DNA from: Terriglobus sp. TAA 43
Lineage (GTDB): Bacteria; Acidobacteriota; Terriglobia; Terriglobales; Acidobacteriaceae
Reading direction: 5' to 3'
Assembly (NCBI RefSeq): GCF_000800015.1
Contig: NZ_JUGR01000001.1
Location: 1,240,001-1,304,000 of the forward strand
Length of the DNA: 64,000 nucleotides
In this document: positions 44,375 to 53,474 of the stretch, in pieces
How positions within the stretch are numbered: position 1 is the stretch's first letter
Layout of the letters: each line of letters opens with the position of its first letter
Program-made: the position numbers and the translations under genes
The notes under the pieces: model-generated
The model's input: the letters and a program-made list of their open reading frames with translations, nothing else
What the model was told of the DNA's origin: nothing
The model's database searches: none

Positions 44375-47098
44375 CTATCGTTTCGGAGAGAGTCCGAATG
44401 TCACGGAGAGCATCACGCTGCGACCAGGCAGCACACCGACGTTGTCGCCGCCATTCACCGGCGTCTGACCAACGGTGTTATAGGGATCCACATACGTGGT
44501 GCCGTTCGCAGCGATGTTTTGTGTAGCTGCGGTTCCTGCCAGCTTGATGGAAGTGACATTGTGCTCATCGAAGAGGTTGTTAAAGCTGAGACGAATCTTG
44601 GTCTGATCGAATCGGCTACCGCTCCGAATTGTGTAGTTGAAGAACAGGTTCGTCAGCGAGAACGGATCAATCGTCGCCTGGTTGTGATACGCACCATTGT
44701 CCTGATACATGGTGCCAATCCGTTTGTTGAAGATGCCGAAATCCCATCCCTTGTGTTGATACGTGAGCGCCTCTGTCTGCGTATCTGATGGTGTATTCGC
44801 CACCCAAAGACCGGACGGAGCGGTCAACGACAGCTGCGGCGCGGAGGTTCCGCAGCCAGTCGATCCCGAGACGCAACTGACAGCGAGGTTACCAACATAC
44901 GTTGCTCTGCCAACCGTGGCATTCAGATACAGGCTCAGTCCATGGATGAGATAGATGTTGCTCTCAGCTTCAAATCCCTTCGTGATCGAACTGGGTTGCA
45001 GATAGAACACCGGCTCACCCGATGAATCCAACACGGAGGAATAGCTATTCTGAAAACGCGTGTGATAGAAGTCCGCGTCAAACGTGACCCTCTTCAATTT
45101 GAGAACGGTTCCAGTTTGATAGGTGGTGGAGCGCTGCTGCTTCGGCAAAGTCTTCACAGGGGTACCGCTCGCGCTCTGAGCGTAGTCAAAGACAGAGCTG
45201 GGAGGAACGACGCTTCCCGTAGCGAGCTGCCCATAGACCGACCAATTACTCTTTAGCTTGTAATTGCCATCGAGTGAAGGAAGCCACGCAGAATATGAAC
45301 CGCTGTTCGTAATGAACGAAGCAGGATCATTTGTTCCCAACCCGCCAATTGTCTTTCCGTCATCCGCATACTGCTTGGTCTGGATGGTGTAGTGCGCAAA
45401 CTTGGTACCAGCCGTAATATCGAACTTCCGTGTGACATGGAAGTCGTATTCGGCATAGGGCTGGTAGGAATTTGTCCAGAAGCTTTCCTTGAAGTTTGGA
45501 AGCGCCTGGTTCGCCCAGTTATTGGTCGGATCCGACGGTGTCTGGTGCCGGTTCGTGTCCGCCCACTCGTACCAGAGACCTGCGCGCAGAATACCGAAGC
45601 TCGATACCTGGCTGATGGAAGACGTCTCGCCATACTTGCGATAGCTGTTGTACTTGTCTACTCCGCACGGGATCGCCGTGACACCCTTCTTCACGACCGC
45701 TACATTACAAGGCGCGATGGTGATGCCCAGATAAGTCTTCGAACCGTTGATCGTGCTTGAGTTGGTGATCGGCGTGGCGTTGGTGTATTTTTCGCTGTTG
45801 TCGTAGTTGTAGGTGTACGGCTTCACATCGAGAATAAAATTCTTGCCGAACTCCGAGTGCACACCGACGTATTCGAAATCGGTTGGCACATGGTAGAAGT
45901 TGTACTGATTATTGAGGTAGTTATACGGATCGGAATTGTCCGTCAACAGGAAGTTCAAACCTGAGCCAGCAAACGGTGCCAGTGTTCCTGTGCAGGCGTA
46001 GTTGCTGCCTGCACCGTACATTTGACACCGTGTTGTATTGAAGTTCGGGGTGTTCGCATCCAGCCAGATCACGCCCGAAAACCCGGTCAGGTAATTCTTC
46101 TCATTAAAGCGATATTGCGCCTTGATCGATCCGGCGTTGCGTATCTGATGGTTCCAGGTCTGGTAACCATCTGACTGAAGATGGTGCACATCGATTTGCG
46201 CATTGAACTTCTTATGGAACAACGATCCTGTTTCGTACTGGCCATCGTAGAGTTGCGTATTGAATGATCCAAACGACACCTGTCCACGAATGTTCGAAAT
46301 CGGAGAGACATTCTTACTCAGCAGGTGAATCGAACCGCCGAACGGCGTGGGTCCAATCGTGGAAGCGGTGCCTGGGCTGCGATCAAAGTCGATACCGCCA
46401 AGGAACTGCGATGGGAAAAACGCCCACGAATGGTGCGACGGCGTGTTCGTGTCATAAAACGGGATCCCATCGAAATCGATGTTGTAGTTTCCATCTGGAA
46501 AGCCACGGAAATACGTGCTCGACTGCCCCAGGCCAACACCATTGCCATTCGTCGTGAACGTACCAGGCGCCATTTGTACCGCTTCACCGAAATCCGCGAC
46601 GGGGGACGTGAAGTTCTGGATGAAGTGTTGCGTGATCACCGTACGTGCCGAACGCGCATCAAGCAGAGCATCCATAGGGGCGAGGGCTGCGGCGATGGAG
46701 TTGGTCGCATCCGCTTCGACGTTCACTTCGGTCGACAGCGAACCGATATTGAGCGTCATGGCAATGTCCGCGGTCTGTCCGCTAACGACGGAGACGCGCC
46801 GCACAGTCGGCGCGAACCCGGTTGCGGACGACTCAATACGGTAGGTGCCACCTACCAGGCCAGAGAGGGAGAAATGTCCTTGCGGGTCTGTGGTCGTCGT
46901 GCGCGCCTGGGAGCTTCCATCCGGCGTGAGTCGAACCGCCGCCGCAGGCACGGCATTTCCCTTCGCATCCAGCACTGTTCCAGTTACGGTTGCGTTCGAT
47001 TGTGCGATCACGCTTTGACCAGCCAACAAAGCGGCCATGGTGCAAGTTGCTACGAGCGTAGGCCGACGGTGCAGCGCTACAAGATTCATGCGATTCAT
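44375..47098 (-). CDS. TonB-dependent receptor with carboxypeptidase-regulatory-like domain (3)
   Basis: A 907-residue outer-membrane receptor; GGAGG 5 bases before the ATG at 47098 fixes the start. Signal peptide (TMAALLAGQSVIAQ), carboxypeptidase-regulatory-like domain (VTGTVLDAKGNAVPAAAVRLT, GHFSLSGLVGGTYRIES), then a classical plug that is clearer than in the other receptors (FTSPVADFGEAVQMAPG, YFRGFPDGNYNIDFDGIPFYD, GGSIHLLSK) and a barrel ending in a hydrophobic terminal strand (LSVTFGLSPKR). This is closer to siderophore or vitamin receptors than to the Oar type. It follows a PAP2 phosphatase by 63 bases in the same orientation, so phosphate-containing ligands are plausible. Confidence 0.88.
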   Translation of the reverse strand: MNRMNLVALHRRPTLVATCTMAALLAGQSVIAQSNATVTGTVLDAKGNAVPAAAVRLTPDGSSQARTTTTDPQGHFSLSGLVGGTYRIESSATGFAPTVRRVSVVSGQTADIAMTLNIGSLSTEVNVEADATNSIAAALAPMDALLDARSARTVITQHFIQNFTSPVADFGEAVQMAPGTFTTNGNGVGLGQSSTYFRGFPDGNYNIDFDGIPFYDTNTPSHHSWAFFPSQFLGGIDFDRSPGTASTIGPTPFGGSIHLLSKNVSPISNIRGQVSFGSFNTQLYDGQYETGSLFHKKFNAQIDVHHLQSDGYQTWNHQIRNAGSIKAQYRFNEKNYLTGFSGVIWLDANTPNFNTTRCQMYGAGSNYACTGTLAPFAGSGLNFLLTDNSDPYNYLNNQYNFYHVPTDFEYVGVHSEFGKNFILDVKPYTYNYDNSEKYTNATPITNSSTINGSKTYLGITIAPCNVAVVKKGVTAIPCGVDKYNSYRKYGETSSISQVSSFGILRAGLWYEWADTNRHQTPSDPTNNWANQALPNFKESFWTNSYQPYAEYDFHVTRKFDITAGTKFAHYTIQTKQYADDGKTIGGLGTNDPASFITNSGSYSAWLPSLDGNYKLKSNWSVYGQLATGSVVPPSSVFDYAQSASGTPVKTLPKQQRSTTYQTGTVLKLKRVTFDADFYHTRFQNSYSSVLDSSGEPVFYLQPSSITKGFEAESNIYLIHGLSLYLNATVGRATYVGNLAVSCVSGSTGCGTSAPQLSLTAPSGLWVANTPSDTQTEALTYQHKGWDFGIFNKRIGTMYQDNGAYHNQATIDPFSLTNLFFNYTIRSGSRFDQTKIRLSFNNLFDEHNVTSIKLAGTAATQNIAANGTTYVDPYNTVGQTPVNGGDNVGVLPGRSVMLSVTFGLSPKR

Positions 47099-47161
47099 AG
47101 AAGCCTCCGGGAACAAGTGGTTGAAATCAAGAACCATCAACGGGTAAAGGCAGAGCAACGG

Positions 47162-47932
47162 TCAGCGCTGCGACAAGGCGGTGGGCAGCTTCGCTCGGAG
47201 TTCTTGACGAGCAGCTTCCACACGGTTACGGAACATGGGGTTGGTCATCATGACGCCGAACATGGCAGAAGCAATCGTGTGACCCGCAACCAGATCGCTG
47301 GAATAGTGAACGCCGCAGACCAGCCGATGAAAGGCGTATTCGTCGGTGCGTGCCAATATCTCGTCACGTTTGGCGGGGACGATATAGGCCATGGTGTAGC
47401 CGAGAAGATATCCGGAGATCGTATGCCCGCTTGGGTAAGAGTTTGCTGCCTGCGTCAGCTTGCAGACGGGACGCAGGGTGCGATCGATTTGGTAGGGACG
47501 AGGCCGGGAAAACTGCGCTTTAAGCGGAGCACTTGCGATCCCCTCTTCACGGTGCACATCCGCAGACAGGCTCGCCAGCACCGGCAGATTTTCCGCGGTG
47601 AAATCACTACCGAAGATGTTCTTGTAGACAAAGATGTCTTCTTCGCTATCGTCTGCCTGCGCAGCTGCAACGTCCTGCGATGATCGGCTCTGCTCGATTG
47701 TGTGCAGTTGTTTTAATTCCTGCTGGGTCGTCTCGGAGTTGTTCGCAGGCGGTTGCTGTACTAACAACGACACGTCGAGTGGGCTGTCTGCGAGGAACGA
47801 TGACTTTGGACTCGCCGCCAAAGGCGACTTCGTATGCAGCGGAGAAATGGATGGCGCAGGTGACTGTGACGTCAGCACCGACGCAAAGAGAAACAACCCT
47901 GACAGGGCGAGAGACGTGTTGAACTGTCGCAT
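47162..47932 (-). CDS. Secreted PAP2-family (class A acid phosphatase-like) phosphatase
   Basis: A 256-residue exported protein (signal peptide LALSGLFLFASVLTSQS). Class A acid phosphatase motifs: motif 1 KAQFSRPRP (K-x6-RP) intact, motif 2 SYPSGHTISG intact, motif 3 HRLVCGVHYSSD with His where the signature has Ser before the essential Arg. The mature N-terminus holds a Ser/Gln-rich segment of about 60 residues. It should release phosphate from organic esters in the periplasm. It lies before TonB receptor 3 in one unit, and a triple 11-base repeat lies 107 bases upstream, just after two-component system 3, suggesting direct control by that regulator. Confidence 0.83.
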   Translation of the reverse strand: MRQFNTSLALSGLFLFASVLTSQSPAPSISPLHTKSPLAASPKSSFLADSPLDVSLLVQQPPANNSETTQQELKQLHTIEQSRSSQDVAAAQADDSEEDIFVYKNIFGSDFTAENLPVLASLSADVHREEGIASAPLKAQFSRPRPYQIDRTLRPVCKLTQAANSYPSGHTISGYLLGYTMAYIVPAKRDEILARTDEYAFHRLVCGVHYSSDLVAGHTIASAMFGVMMTNPMFRNRVEAARQELRAKLPTALSQR

Positions 47933-48038
47933 AACATGGGCGACACTAGGGGGCTTTTTTGAACTTTCGGAGAGTAAACGGTTTCAGAACTGTGAATATC
48001 GACATTCCAGAAGTCCCCCAATGCAGAATCCTGTTGAA

Positions 48039-48067
48039 TTTAAGGTAGATTTCAGGTCGATTTCAGA
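48039..48067. promoter_or_regulatory. Triple 11-base direct repeat, putative response-regulator sites
   Basis: Three half-sites TTTAAGG (48039-48045), TTTCAGG (48050-48056) and TTTCAGA (48061-48067) are each separated by 4 bases. They lie between the kinase stop codon (48074) and the PAP2 start codon (47932). The half-sites match those in the promoter of response regulator 3 (CTTCAGG and CTTAAGG). Confidence 0.6.
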
Positions 48068-48073
48068 CCTCTC

Positions 48074-49516
48074 TCAGGAACGATGCGCGCCTGCGGAGAA
48101 CCCTATTTCCTGCTCCTCGACGTTCGGTTGCGGAAATTGAATCTGAAATGTCGACCCCTCCGAGAGCGTACTTTCCACCGTCAGGTTTGCTCCGTGCGCA
48201 TCAGCGATCCAACGCCCTATGGAAAGTCCGAGGCCATTCCCGGCACGTGATTTCCCTTCTCTCAAATCGGCCTGGTAGAAGCGTTCAAAGACGCGACGCT
48301 GCACGTCTTCTGGCATGCCAATGCCGGTATCGCGCACTGCAACGATCGGGCGCGTTGCTACGGAAGAAACACAGACGCGTATCTCTCCCTCAGGTGGGGT
48401 ATGGCGAATGGCGTTGTCCAACAGGATGCCAAGGAGCCTCTGCAATAAAAGTTCGTCTCCATGCACTAGGACGGGCGTCTCGGGGAGTTGCCAATCGAGA
48501 TCAATGGAACTGCTCTCAGCAAGATCCTCCACACGACGACAACTGCTCACCACAAGGTCGCAAAGGTTCAGTTCCTGGAACTGCACTTCGTTCACGAAGT
48601 TGTCGCTCTGTGCCAGAGTCAACAGAGCATCCAGAAGAGTCGTCGCGGTGCGGCACTCCATCACAACTTTTTCGAGATCCTGTCTGTACTCGGAATCGGT
48701 GCGAGGACGGTTCAAAGAAAGCTGCGCCGTCGCAAGCATGACCGTGATGGAAGTACGGATGTCGTGAGAGGCATCTGCCGAAAAACGGCTCAAACGAAGA
48801 ACTGCAGCTTCAAGTCGCGCAAGGAGCTGGTTCCACGCAATCGTCAGGCTCTGGATCTCGTCCCGCGCAACAGGAACCGGCAAGCGATGGGAGAGGTTTC
48901 CCACCCCGATCTCCAAGGCTGCCTTGGTAATCCGATCCACGGGACCAAGGGCATGGCGACTCAATGCATAGCCGCTGAAGGAAGCTACGAAAAGGACCGC
49001 CGGCAGCAGTAGAAACAGAGAGTTTCTGTACTTGCGAAGGATGATCATTTCTTCATCCAGAGCACCTCCGATGTATAGTCGCACCGGAGCGCCTCGCAAC
49101 AAGATGGAGTGACATCTCACGAGGACTGGGCCACCATCCAGTGTCACGGTGTCGTAGACGGGCCTGCTGCAATCCTCCTCAGCTGGAAGCGAAGGCCCGG
49201 GACGATCCGCAGGAAACATCCAACTGCCGTCTGCGTTACGGATGTGGAAGAGATTCCCTTCATGCGTGACCAACGCATAGCTCTTGAGCTGGTCATAGAG
49301 CTGCACGCGACTCCCGGCGCCATCATTGGCCGCGAGAAGACTTATCAGTCGAGCTTCCCTGCCATCAAGGTGAGTCTGTTTTCCCTGGATGAGAGCGTAG
49401 TGCAGAAATCCATACGTGAGCATGCCGAACAGAACAAGGCCAGTAGACGTAACCAGTGCATAGAACAGAGCGAGCCTGGCACGTACGGACATGGCACTCA
49501 TGGCGAAACGCGGCAT
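48074..49516 (-). CDS. Sensor histidine kinase (system 3)
   Basis: A 480-residue membrane kinase; the ATG at 49516 lies 4 bases after the regulator stop and has GAAGAGG upstream. Two transmembrane helices (LFYALVTSTGLVLFGMLTYGF, and SLFLLLPAVLFVASFSGYAL near 180), a periplasmic region between, HAMP, HisKA with His251 in DASHDIRTSI (the usual HELRTP reads HDIRTS) and HATPase_c with N box (LLDNAIRHTPP), G1 (DTGIGMPEDV), F box (FERFYQAD) and G2 (GNGLGLSIG). The altered H box keeps His and Arg, so activity is expected. Operon with response regulator 3. Confidence 0.9.
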   Translation of the reverse strand: MPRFAMSAMSVRARLALFYALVTSTGLVLFGMLTYGFLHYALIQGKQTHLDGREARLISLLAANDGAGSRVQLYDQLKSYALVTHEGNLFHIRNADGSWMFPADRPGPSLPAEEDCSRPVYDTVTLDGGPVLVRCHSILLRGAPVRLYIGGALDEEMIILRKYRNSLFLLLPAVLFVASFSGYALSRHALGPVDRITKAALEIGVGNLSHRLPVPVARDEIQSLTIAWNQLLARLEAAVLRLSRFSADASHDIRTSITVMLATAQLSLNRPRTDSEYRQDLEKVVMECRTATTLLDALLTLAQSDNFVNEVQFQELNLCDLVVSSCRRVEDLAESSSIDLDWQLPETPVLVHGDELLLQRLLGILLDNAIRHTPPEGEIRVCVSSVATRPIVAVRDTGIGMPEDVQRRVFERFYQADLREGKSRAGNGLGLSIGRWIADAHGANLTVESTLSEGSTFQIQFPQPNVEEQEIGFSAGAHRS

Positions 49517-49520
49517 TCTG

Positions 49521-50195
49521 TTATGCCTCTTCGAAGATGTAGCCCAGCCCATGTACCGTACGGATAATCACGTTTTGCGATCCCACTGGCTGTAGTTTGG
49601 ACCGAAGTCCATGGATGTAGACGTCGAGAGTGTTTTCCTTGACGTCGGCTCCGGGAATCCAACCTGCCTCGATGAGTTGTTCTCGGCTTGTGATCACACC
49701 TTTTCGCTTCATCAACAACTCGAGTAGACGATATTGCTTCCGAGTCAGAGCGACCTCGCGCCCAGAACTCACAGCAACGCGCCTCGCAGGATCTAACGAA
49801 ATGCCGCCGGCAGCCAGCACGGTCGGCTCTTCGCGTGTGGCCCTCCGTCCCAGTGCCGCTACGCGAGCCAGAAGTATTTCAAGGATGAATGGCTTGACCA
49901 AATAGTCATCCGCACCAAGGTCGAATACTTGAACGATCTTTGGTACCGCATCAACGGCCGTGAGCACGAGGATGGGAGTTTTGCAGAGCTTACGACGAAC
50001 ACGTTCGAGCACACTGAGACCGTCGAGACCGGGCAGCATAATATCCAGCAAAGCCAGATCAAATTGGCCCGTTAAGAGTTTCTGTTCACCCTCAACTCCG
50101 TCATAGCAAAGAGTCACCTGGTATCCCGCCTCACGGAGGGCACGATTCACAAGCGCGGCAATCCGTGTGTCGTCTTCAATTACGAGAATATGCAT
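49521..50195 (-). CDS. OmpR/PhoB-family response regulator (system 3)
   Basis: A 224-residue regulator: receiver with Glu7-Asp8, phosphoacceptor Asp51 in LLDIMLPGLDGL and the conserved Lys in YLVKPF; winged helix LTRKQYRLLELLMKRKGVITSREQLIEAGW and ending IRTVHGLGYIFEE. First gene of the system 3 operon. A box of CTTCAGG and CTTAAGG (50344-50361) in its own upstream region suggests autoregulation, and the same half-sites appear before the PAP2/TonB receptor unit 1.5 kb away. Confidence 0.92.
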   Translation of the reverse strand: MHILVIEDDTRIAALVNRALREAGYQVTLCYDGVEGEQKLLTGQFDLALLDIMLPGLDGLSVLERVRRKLCKTPILVLTAVDAVPKIVQVFDLGADDYLVKPFILEILLARVAALGRRATREEPTVLAAGGISLDPARRVAVSSGREVALTRKQYRLLELLMKRKGVITSREQLIEAGWIPGADVKENTLDVYIHGLRSKLQPVGSQNVIIRTVHGLGYIFEEA

Positions 50196-50343
50196 AGCAT
50201 TTCACCGCCGGGGCTACTCGGCGCAGTCAAGTCTTCTCCGATGTCAATACAGCAACAAAGCCTCTCGCCCCACAACCTCGCGGGGTTCGACAACGGACAA
50301 GGATCGGCCGATGGACGTCTTAGAGTGAACGTACCTGCTTAAA

Positions 50344-50361
50344 CCTTAAGAAGACCTGAAG
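50344..50361 (-). promoter_or_regulatory. Putative response-regulator box before system 3
   Basis: On the minus strand CTTCAGG and CTTAAGG are 11 bases apart (plus-strand positions 50355-50361 and 50344-50350), 149 bases before the regulator start codon. A further weak half-site (TTTAAGC) follows directly. Confidence 0.5.
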
Positions 50362-50594
50362 CCCTTACCAAATCGGTAGCAGATTGAGAGTACAGGAGAG
50401 TTTTCACATTCTTGTTACAACAGGGTTTCATAGGGGCGGAAGTGCCTCTCCAGAAACAGAATGAACAAAATCAGGTGATCGCTCAGAAACAGCTGCGGGA
50501 CGCAGCAAGACCCTCGACCGTCCCGTCAGGGTCGATCCGCATGCCATGCGCCTCGGGCTGGCATCAACATGGCTGTCATGATTTGGCACGATCA

Positions 50595-50635
50595 GCCGCA
50601 GGCTGCTTCGAAATCTTCCCGGAGCAGTCTGCGGC
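50595..50635 (-). terminator. Terminator-like hairpin after the PHP gene
   Basis: GCCGCAG (50595-50601) pairs with CTGCGGC (50629-50635); inside, CTGCT and AGCAG extend the stem with one mismatch. It starts about 28 bases after the minus-strand PHP stop codon. No U-run. Confidence 0.45.
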
Positions 50636-50663
50636 GATATGAGAAGCAACGCGCGTAGCGAAA

Positions 50664-51857
50664 TCAGAACTGCGGATCAAAATTGAAGTAGATCGGGTTC
50701 GACAAGCCAACCATGTTCCCACTCAAAGCCATTGATTTGGGCACCTGTGGATAGGGTGTGGGCGCGCCTTCCACCTCGACCCGATAGTAGGTACGACCGA
50801 TCAGTGTGGGCGTGTCTTGAAACTCTACATTCGGCACAGAGCCGGTAGTCTGCAGTGTCTTAAAGGGATTGCCGTTCTTGATGACATGGACGGTATACGT
50901 GGAGTCTGCAACGTTGTTCCCGACAAGCTGAACACGCACTGTCACTGGCTTACCAGTTGCCTTCACGTTATCACCCATCATCATGTCCATCTTGCCATCA
51001 CCGTCTGTATCGGCATATAGCTCCACACGCGGCGCATTTGGATTCGCACTTACCGCTACGCGACCGTTTGTTAGCGCATCGATTACGCCCTGCGGAGTCC
51101 GCGACACCGCGTAGACCCATGTCGTTGGCGTGCCAACATAATTCGCCTCAGCCTGATAGCTGTTCTTGGTCGCCTTGTCTGGCGAGTCAGGCCGCCCATG
51201 ATGCGCATCGCTGCCTCCGCGGCCGGTCAGCTTCCTGCCCGAAGAGAGCATGTCATCCCAGATCATGATTGCGTTAGCGTTCTTAGACCACAGTGCAGAA
51301 TTCCAAACCTCAATGGAATCCACCATGTCGTACGAATACCCAAAGTGATCTTTGCCGCTGGGATGATTTGCTGAGAGATGAACGCCCAGCTCTTTTTTGA
51401 TGGAGCCCACGACGATGTCGCGTTGGTCGCGCACATCGTAAAACCGCTGATGGTCATACGGCTTTGCCGAGAACACATTGCCGTGTCCGCGCGTCGTCGT
51501 CCACTCCGCGGCATACAGCAGAACCACTGAATCCGAATGGAAATCGGGATCAGTCCAGGTATTGTGCGCGACATCTCCCAAAACATGATTGTCGTGATCT
51601 GTGATGGCGAGGAAGTCCATACCAATCGACTTCGAATAGTCGATAATCCGCGCAACTGAATTGTTGCTCGATTCCTTGCTATGGCTGGAATGAACGTGAA
51701 GGTCGCCCTTCATCCACATGCCCTTATCCAGGCTCGCAACGGGTGGCAACAAGTTCAGTTCGACGGGAGCCCATGGGCTGACATGGGGTGTCTGAGCCTG
51801 TGTCCACTTGGTACAACCCAACATCAAGATCGCAAACAATATTCTGGAGAGACGCAT
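50664..51857 (-). CDS. Secreted PHP-domain metal-dependent hydrolase (CehA/McbA-like)
   Basis: A 397-residue protein with a signal peptide (RILFAILMLGCTKWTQAQ) and AAGGAAG before the ATG. The PHP motifs are visible: GDLHVHSSHS (His54, His56), AITDHDN, SANHPSG and GGSDAHH, giving the trinuclear metal site of PHP phosphoesterases. The domain order and the C-terminal beta domain (from about residue 280, VRVQLVGNNVADSTYTVHVIKNG) match the CehA/McbA type, extracytoplasmic hydrolases of phosphate or carbamate esters. It is a single gene, consistent with the phosphoester theme of the region. The substrate is not known. Confidence 0.82.
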   Translation of the reverse strand: MRLSRILFAILMLGCTKWTQAQTPHVSPWAPVELNLLPPVASLDKGMWMKGDLHVHSSHSKESSNNSVARIIDYSKSIGMDFLAITDHDNHVLGDVAHNTWTDPDFHSDSVVLLYAAEWTTTRGHGNVFSAKPYDHQRFYDVRDQRDIVVGSIKKELGVHLSANHPSGKDHFGYSYDMVDSIEVWNSALWSKNANAIMIWDDMLSSGRKLTGRGGSDAHHGRPDSPDKATKNSYQAEANYVGTPTTWVYAVSRTPQGVIDALTNGRVAVSANPNAPRVELYADTDGDGKMDMMMGDNVKATGKPVTVRVQLVGNNVADSTYTVHVIKNGNPFKTLQTTGSVPNVEFQDTPTLIGRTYYRVEVEGAPTPYPQVPKSMALSGNMVGLSNPIYFNFDPQF

Positions 51858-52085
51858 AAAGCTTCCTTTTCGTCAGCACAATCGCAAAATGCCATGAGAA
51901 GCAGGCGATCGAAGGCTGGAGTGAAGGAAGTATGGTTCGGGCTTGAAAGTCGCGCTAGGTGTAAATTGAGTCGTCTTAGGTGGACGAAACTTACTCCTGT
52001 TGTCTCAATGACATCGATTGATGCGAGCACGTAGTTAACACGGGTGTGCGGATCGCCAACAACCGGCCGAAGTGGGCTGCGGACC

Positions 52086-53474
52086 TCACTTGATGCGCTC
52101 GGCAATCACGTGAGGGGCAGAGGCATTCGATGAAAAATCGTCTGCGCCGACCAGCAATTCAAATGAGCGCAGATGCCCTGTCTTCGTTCTGGCTCGTTCC
52201 AGCACTGGCGCCATCAATGAGGGAGTCATCACGAATGTTGTTGCGGCTTGTGTGCCTGCAGTGTTCAAGCCACCCACAATCAACACACTGCCCGTAGCTG
52301 TCAGATTCGGAAGAAAGACAATCAACCCATACGTGTGTGGTTTTCCCAGAGTGCCGTAAATCGCGCGTTCGCCAGCCAGCGGATGAGTATTGATAAGTCC
52401 CGATGGGATTGCCGGATCAGTACTCACGCGTTGTTGAAAGTTCATCTGGTTCGTAAAGAGTTGTATCCAGGGGTTGGATTCAATCGATCCAATCAGGATC
52501 GCATTGCCCGTGCGCAGATCATCCATTCGGAGATCACGGGCATAGCGGACAACCATGTGCGAAGCCGGAACTTCAGCATGGAACTCAGCCAGGCGCGATG
52601 CAAATTCAAGGTCAACGACGCTTGTAAAACGCTTGCGCCCTAGTTTAAGAAGCTCTGGCGAATTGGAATCTGTCTTCGCCTCAGCATCACTACGAAAAGT
52701 GCTGCTGATATAGGCTGCGAGCGGAACCGGGCGGTTCACAAGCGATTGCATGATCACGAGCCCGTCATCCGAAGGCACCACGAATGTGTCGTGATCCTTT
52801 GAGAATATTTGTCGCCAGAAATTCTTCGAGATAGCCTCATCGGAACTCTTACCGAAGCCATGGAAAACAAACAGAAGAACACAACAGGCAATCGATGCAG
52901 CTAAGAGGGCCATCCATATACGTTTCTTGTTCCACGACACTGCTGGCGCGACAGGAAAGGGCCCATCAGATAGAGAAGGATTATCGTCCTGTGATTCCGC
53001 TACGAAAGATCCAGATATTAACGAGGAGCTCTCAGTTTCAGAAACCTGTTGTTCAATTCCCTTCTGCCTGGGCGTAAATACTGGAACGTACCCGCCCCGC
53101 GGAATGTCGAGCAACAATGATTCATGCTGCCCTTCCTCTGCATAGTAGGTTTCGATTCTCTTCCGAAGATTGCGTGCATAGCTGCGAACGATGTTGTCCT
53201 CGTTCGAGTCGTATCCTTCAGCACGATCGAAGACAAGGATGCCGATTTGTTGCTCGGTCATCTCGTGATTTCGTCCGCGAATATGCCGATCCACAATGAA
53301 GAGCACGAAGCGCGAAAGCAGACGTGACCGCCCAAGACTCCCACTGAACGCGATACGGCAAGCAAGTTGCCAGCGTGGGTCGCTGGGGTGCGCATCGATC
53401 CTGACCTTACTTTCCTTCAGGAAGCGCTGCGTTGCATCCGCGACAAGTGCCGATGACTCTTCAAGTGTCTGCAT
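52086..53474 (-). CDS. Membrane-anchored winged-helix regulator
   Basis: A 462-residue protein. Residues about 30-135 are a winged-helix domain of the acidobacterial type (SRLLSRFVLFIVDRHI, QIGILVFDRAEGYDSNEDNIVRSYARNLRKRIETYY, LLLDIPRGGYVPVF). One transmembrane helix follows at about 186-206 (IWMALLAASIACCVLLFVFHGFG), then an extracytoplasmic domain of 250 residues (FVVPSDDGLVIMQSLVNRPVPL, SGLINTHPLAGERAIYG) with no known family. The design is like CadC/ToxR: signal outside, DNA binding inside. It diverges from TonB receptor 4 with 329 bp between, so it probably senses the ligand and controls the receptor. Confidence 0.8.
   Translation of the reverse strand: MQTLEESSALVADATQRFLKESKVRIDAHPSDPRWQLACRIAFSGSLGRSRLLSRFVLFIVDRHIRGRNHEMTEQQIGILVFDRAEGYDSNEDNIVRSYARNLRKRIETYYAEEGQHESLLLDIPRGGYVPVFTPRQKGIEQQVSETESSSLISGSFVAESQDDNPSLSDGPFPVAPAVSWNKKRIWMALLAASIACCVLLFVFHGFGKSSDEAISKNFWRQIFSKDHDTFVVPSDDGLVIMQSLVNRPVPLAAYISSTFRSDAEAKTDSNSPELLKLGRKRFTSVVDLEFASRLAEFHAEVPASHMVVRYARDLRMDDLRTGNAILIGSIESNPWIQLFTNQMNFQQRVSTDPAIPSGLINTHPLAGERAIYGTLGKPHTYGLIVFLPNLTATGSVLIVGGLNTAGTQAATTFVMTPSLMAPVLERARTKTGHLRSFELLVGADDFSSNASAPHVIAERIK

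Larger units (their letters stand above)
50196..50663. other. Intergenic region with putative autoregulatory box and a hairpin
   Basis: A 468-base region upstream of response regulator 3 and downstream of the PHP gene. No supported gene; the short open frames look random. It holds the 11-base repeat at 50344-50361 and a hairpin at 50595-50635. I see nothing else of note. Confidence 0.5.
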
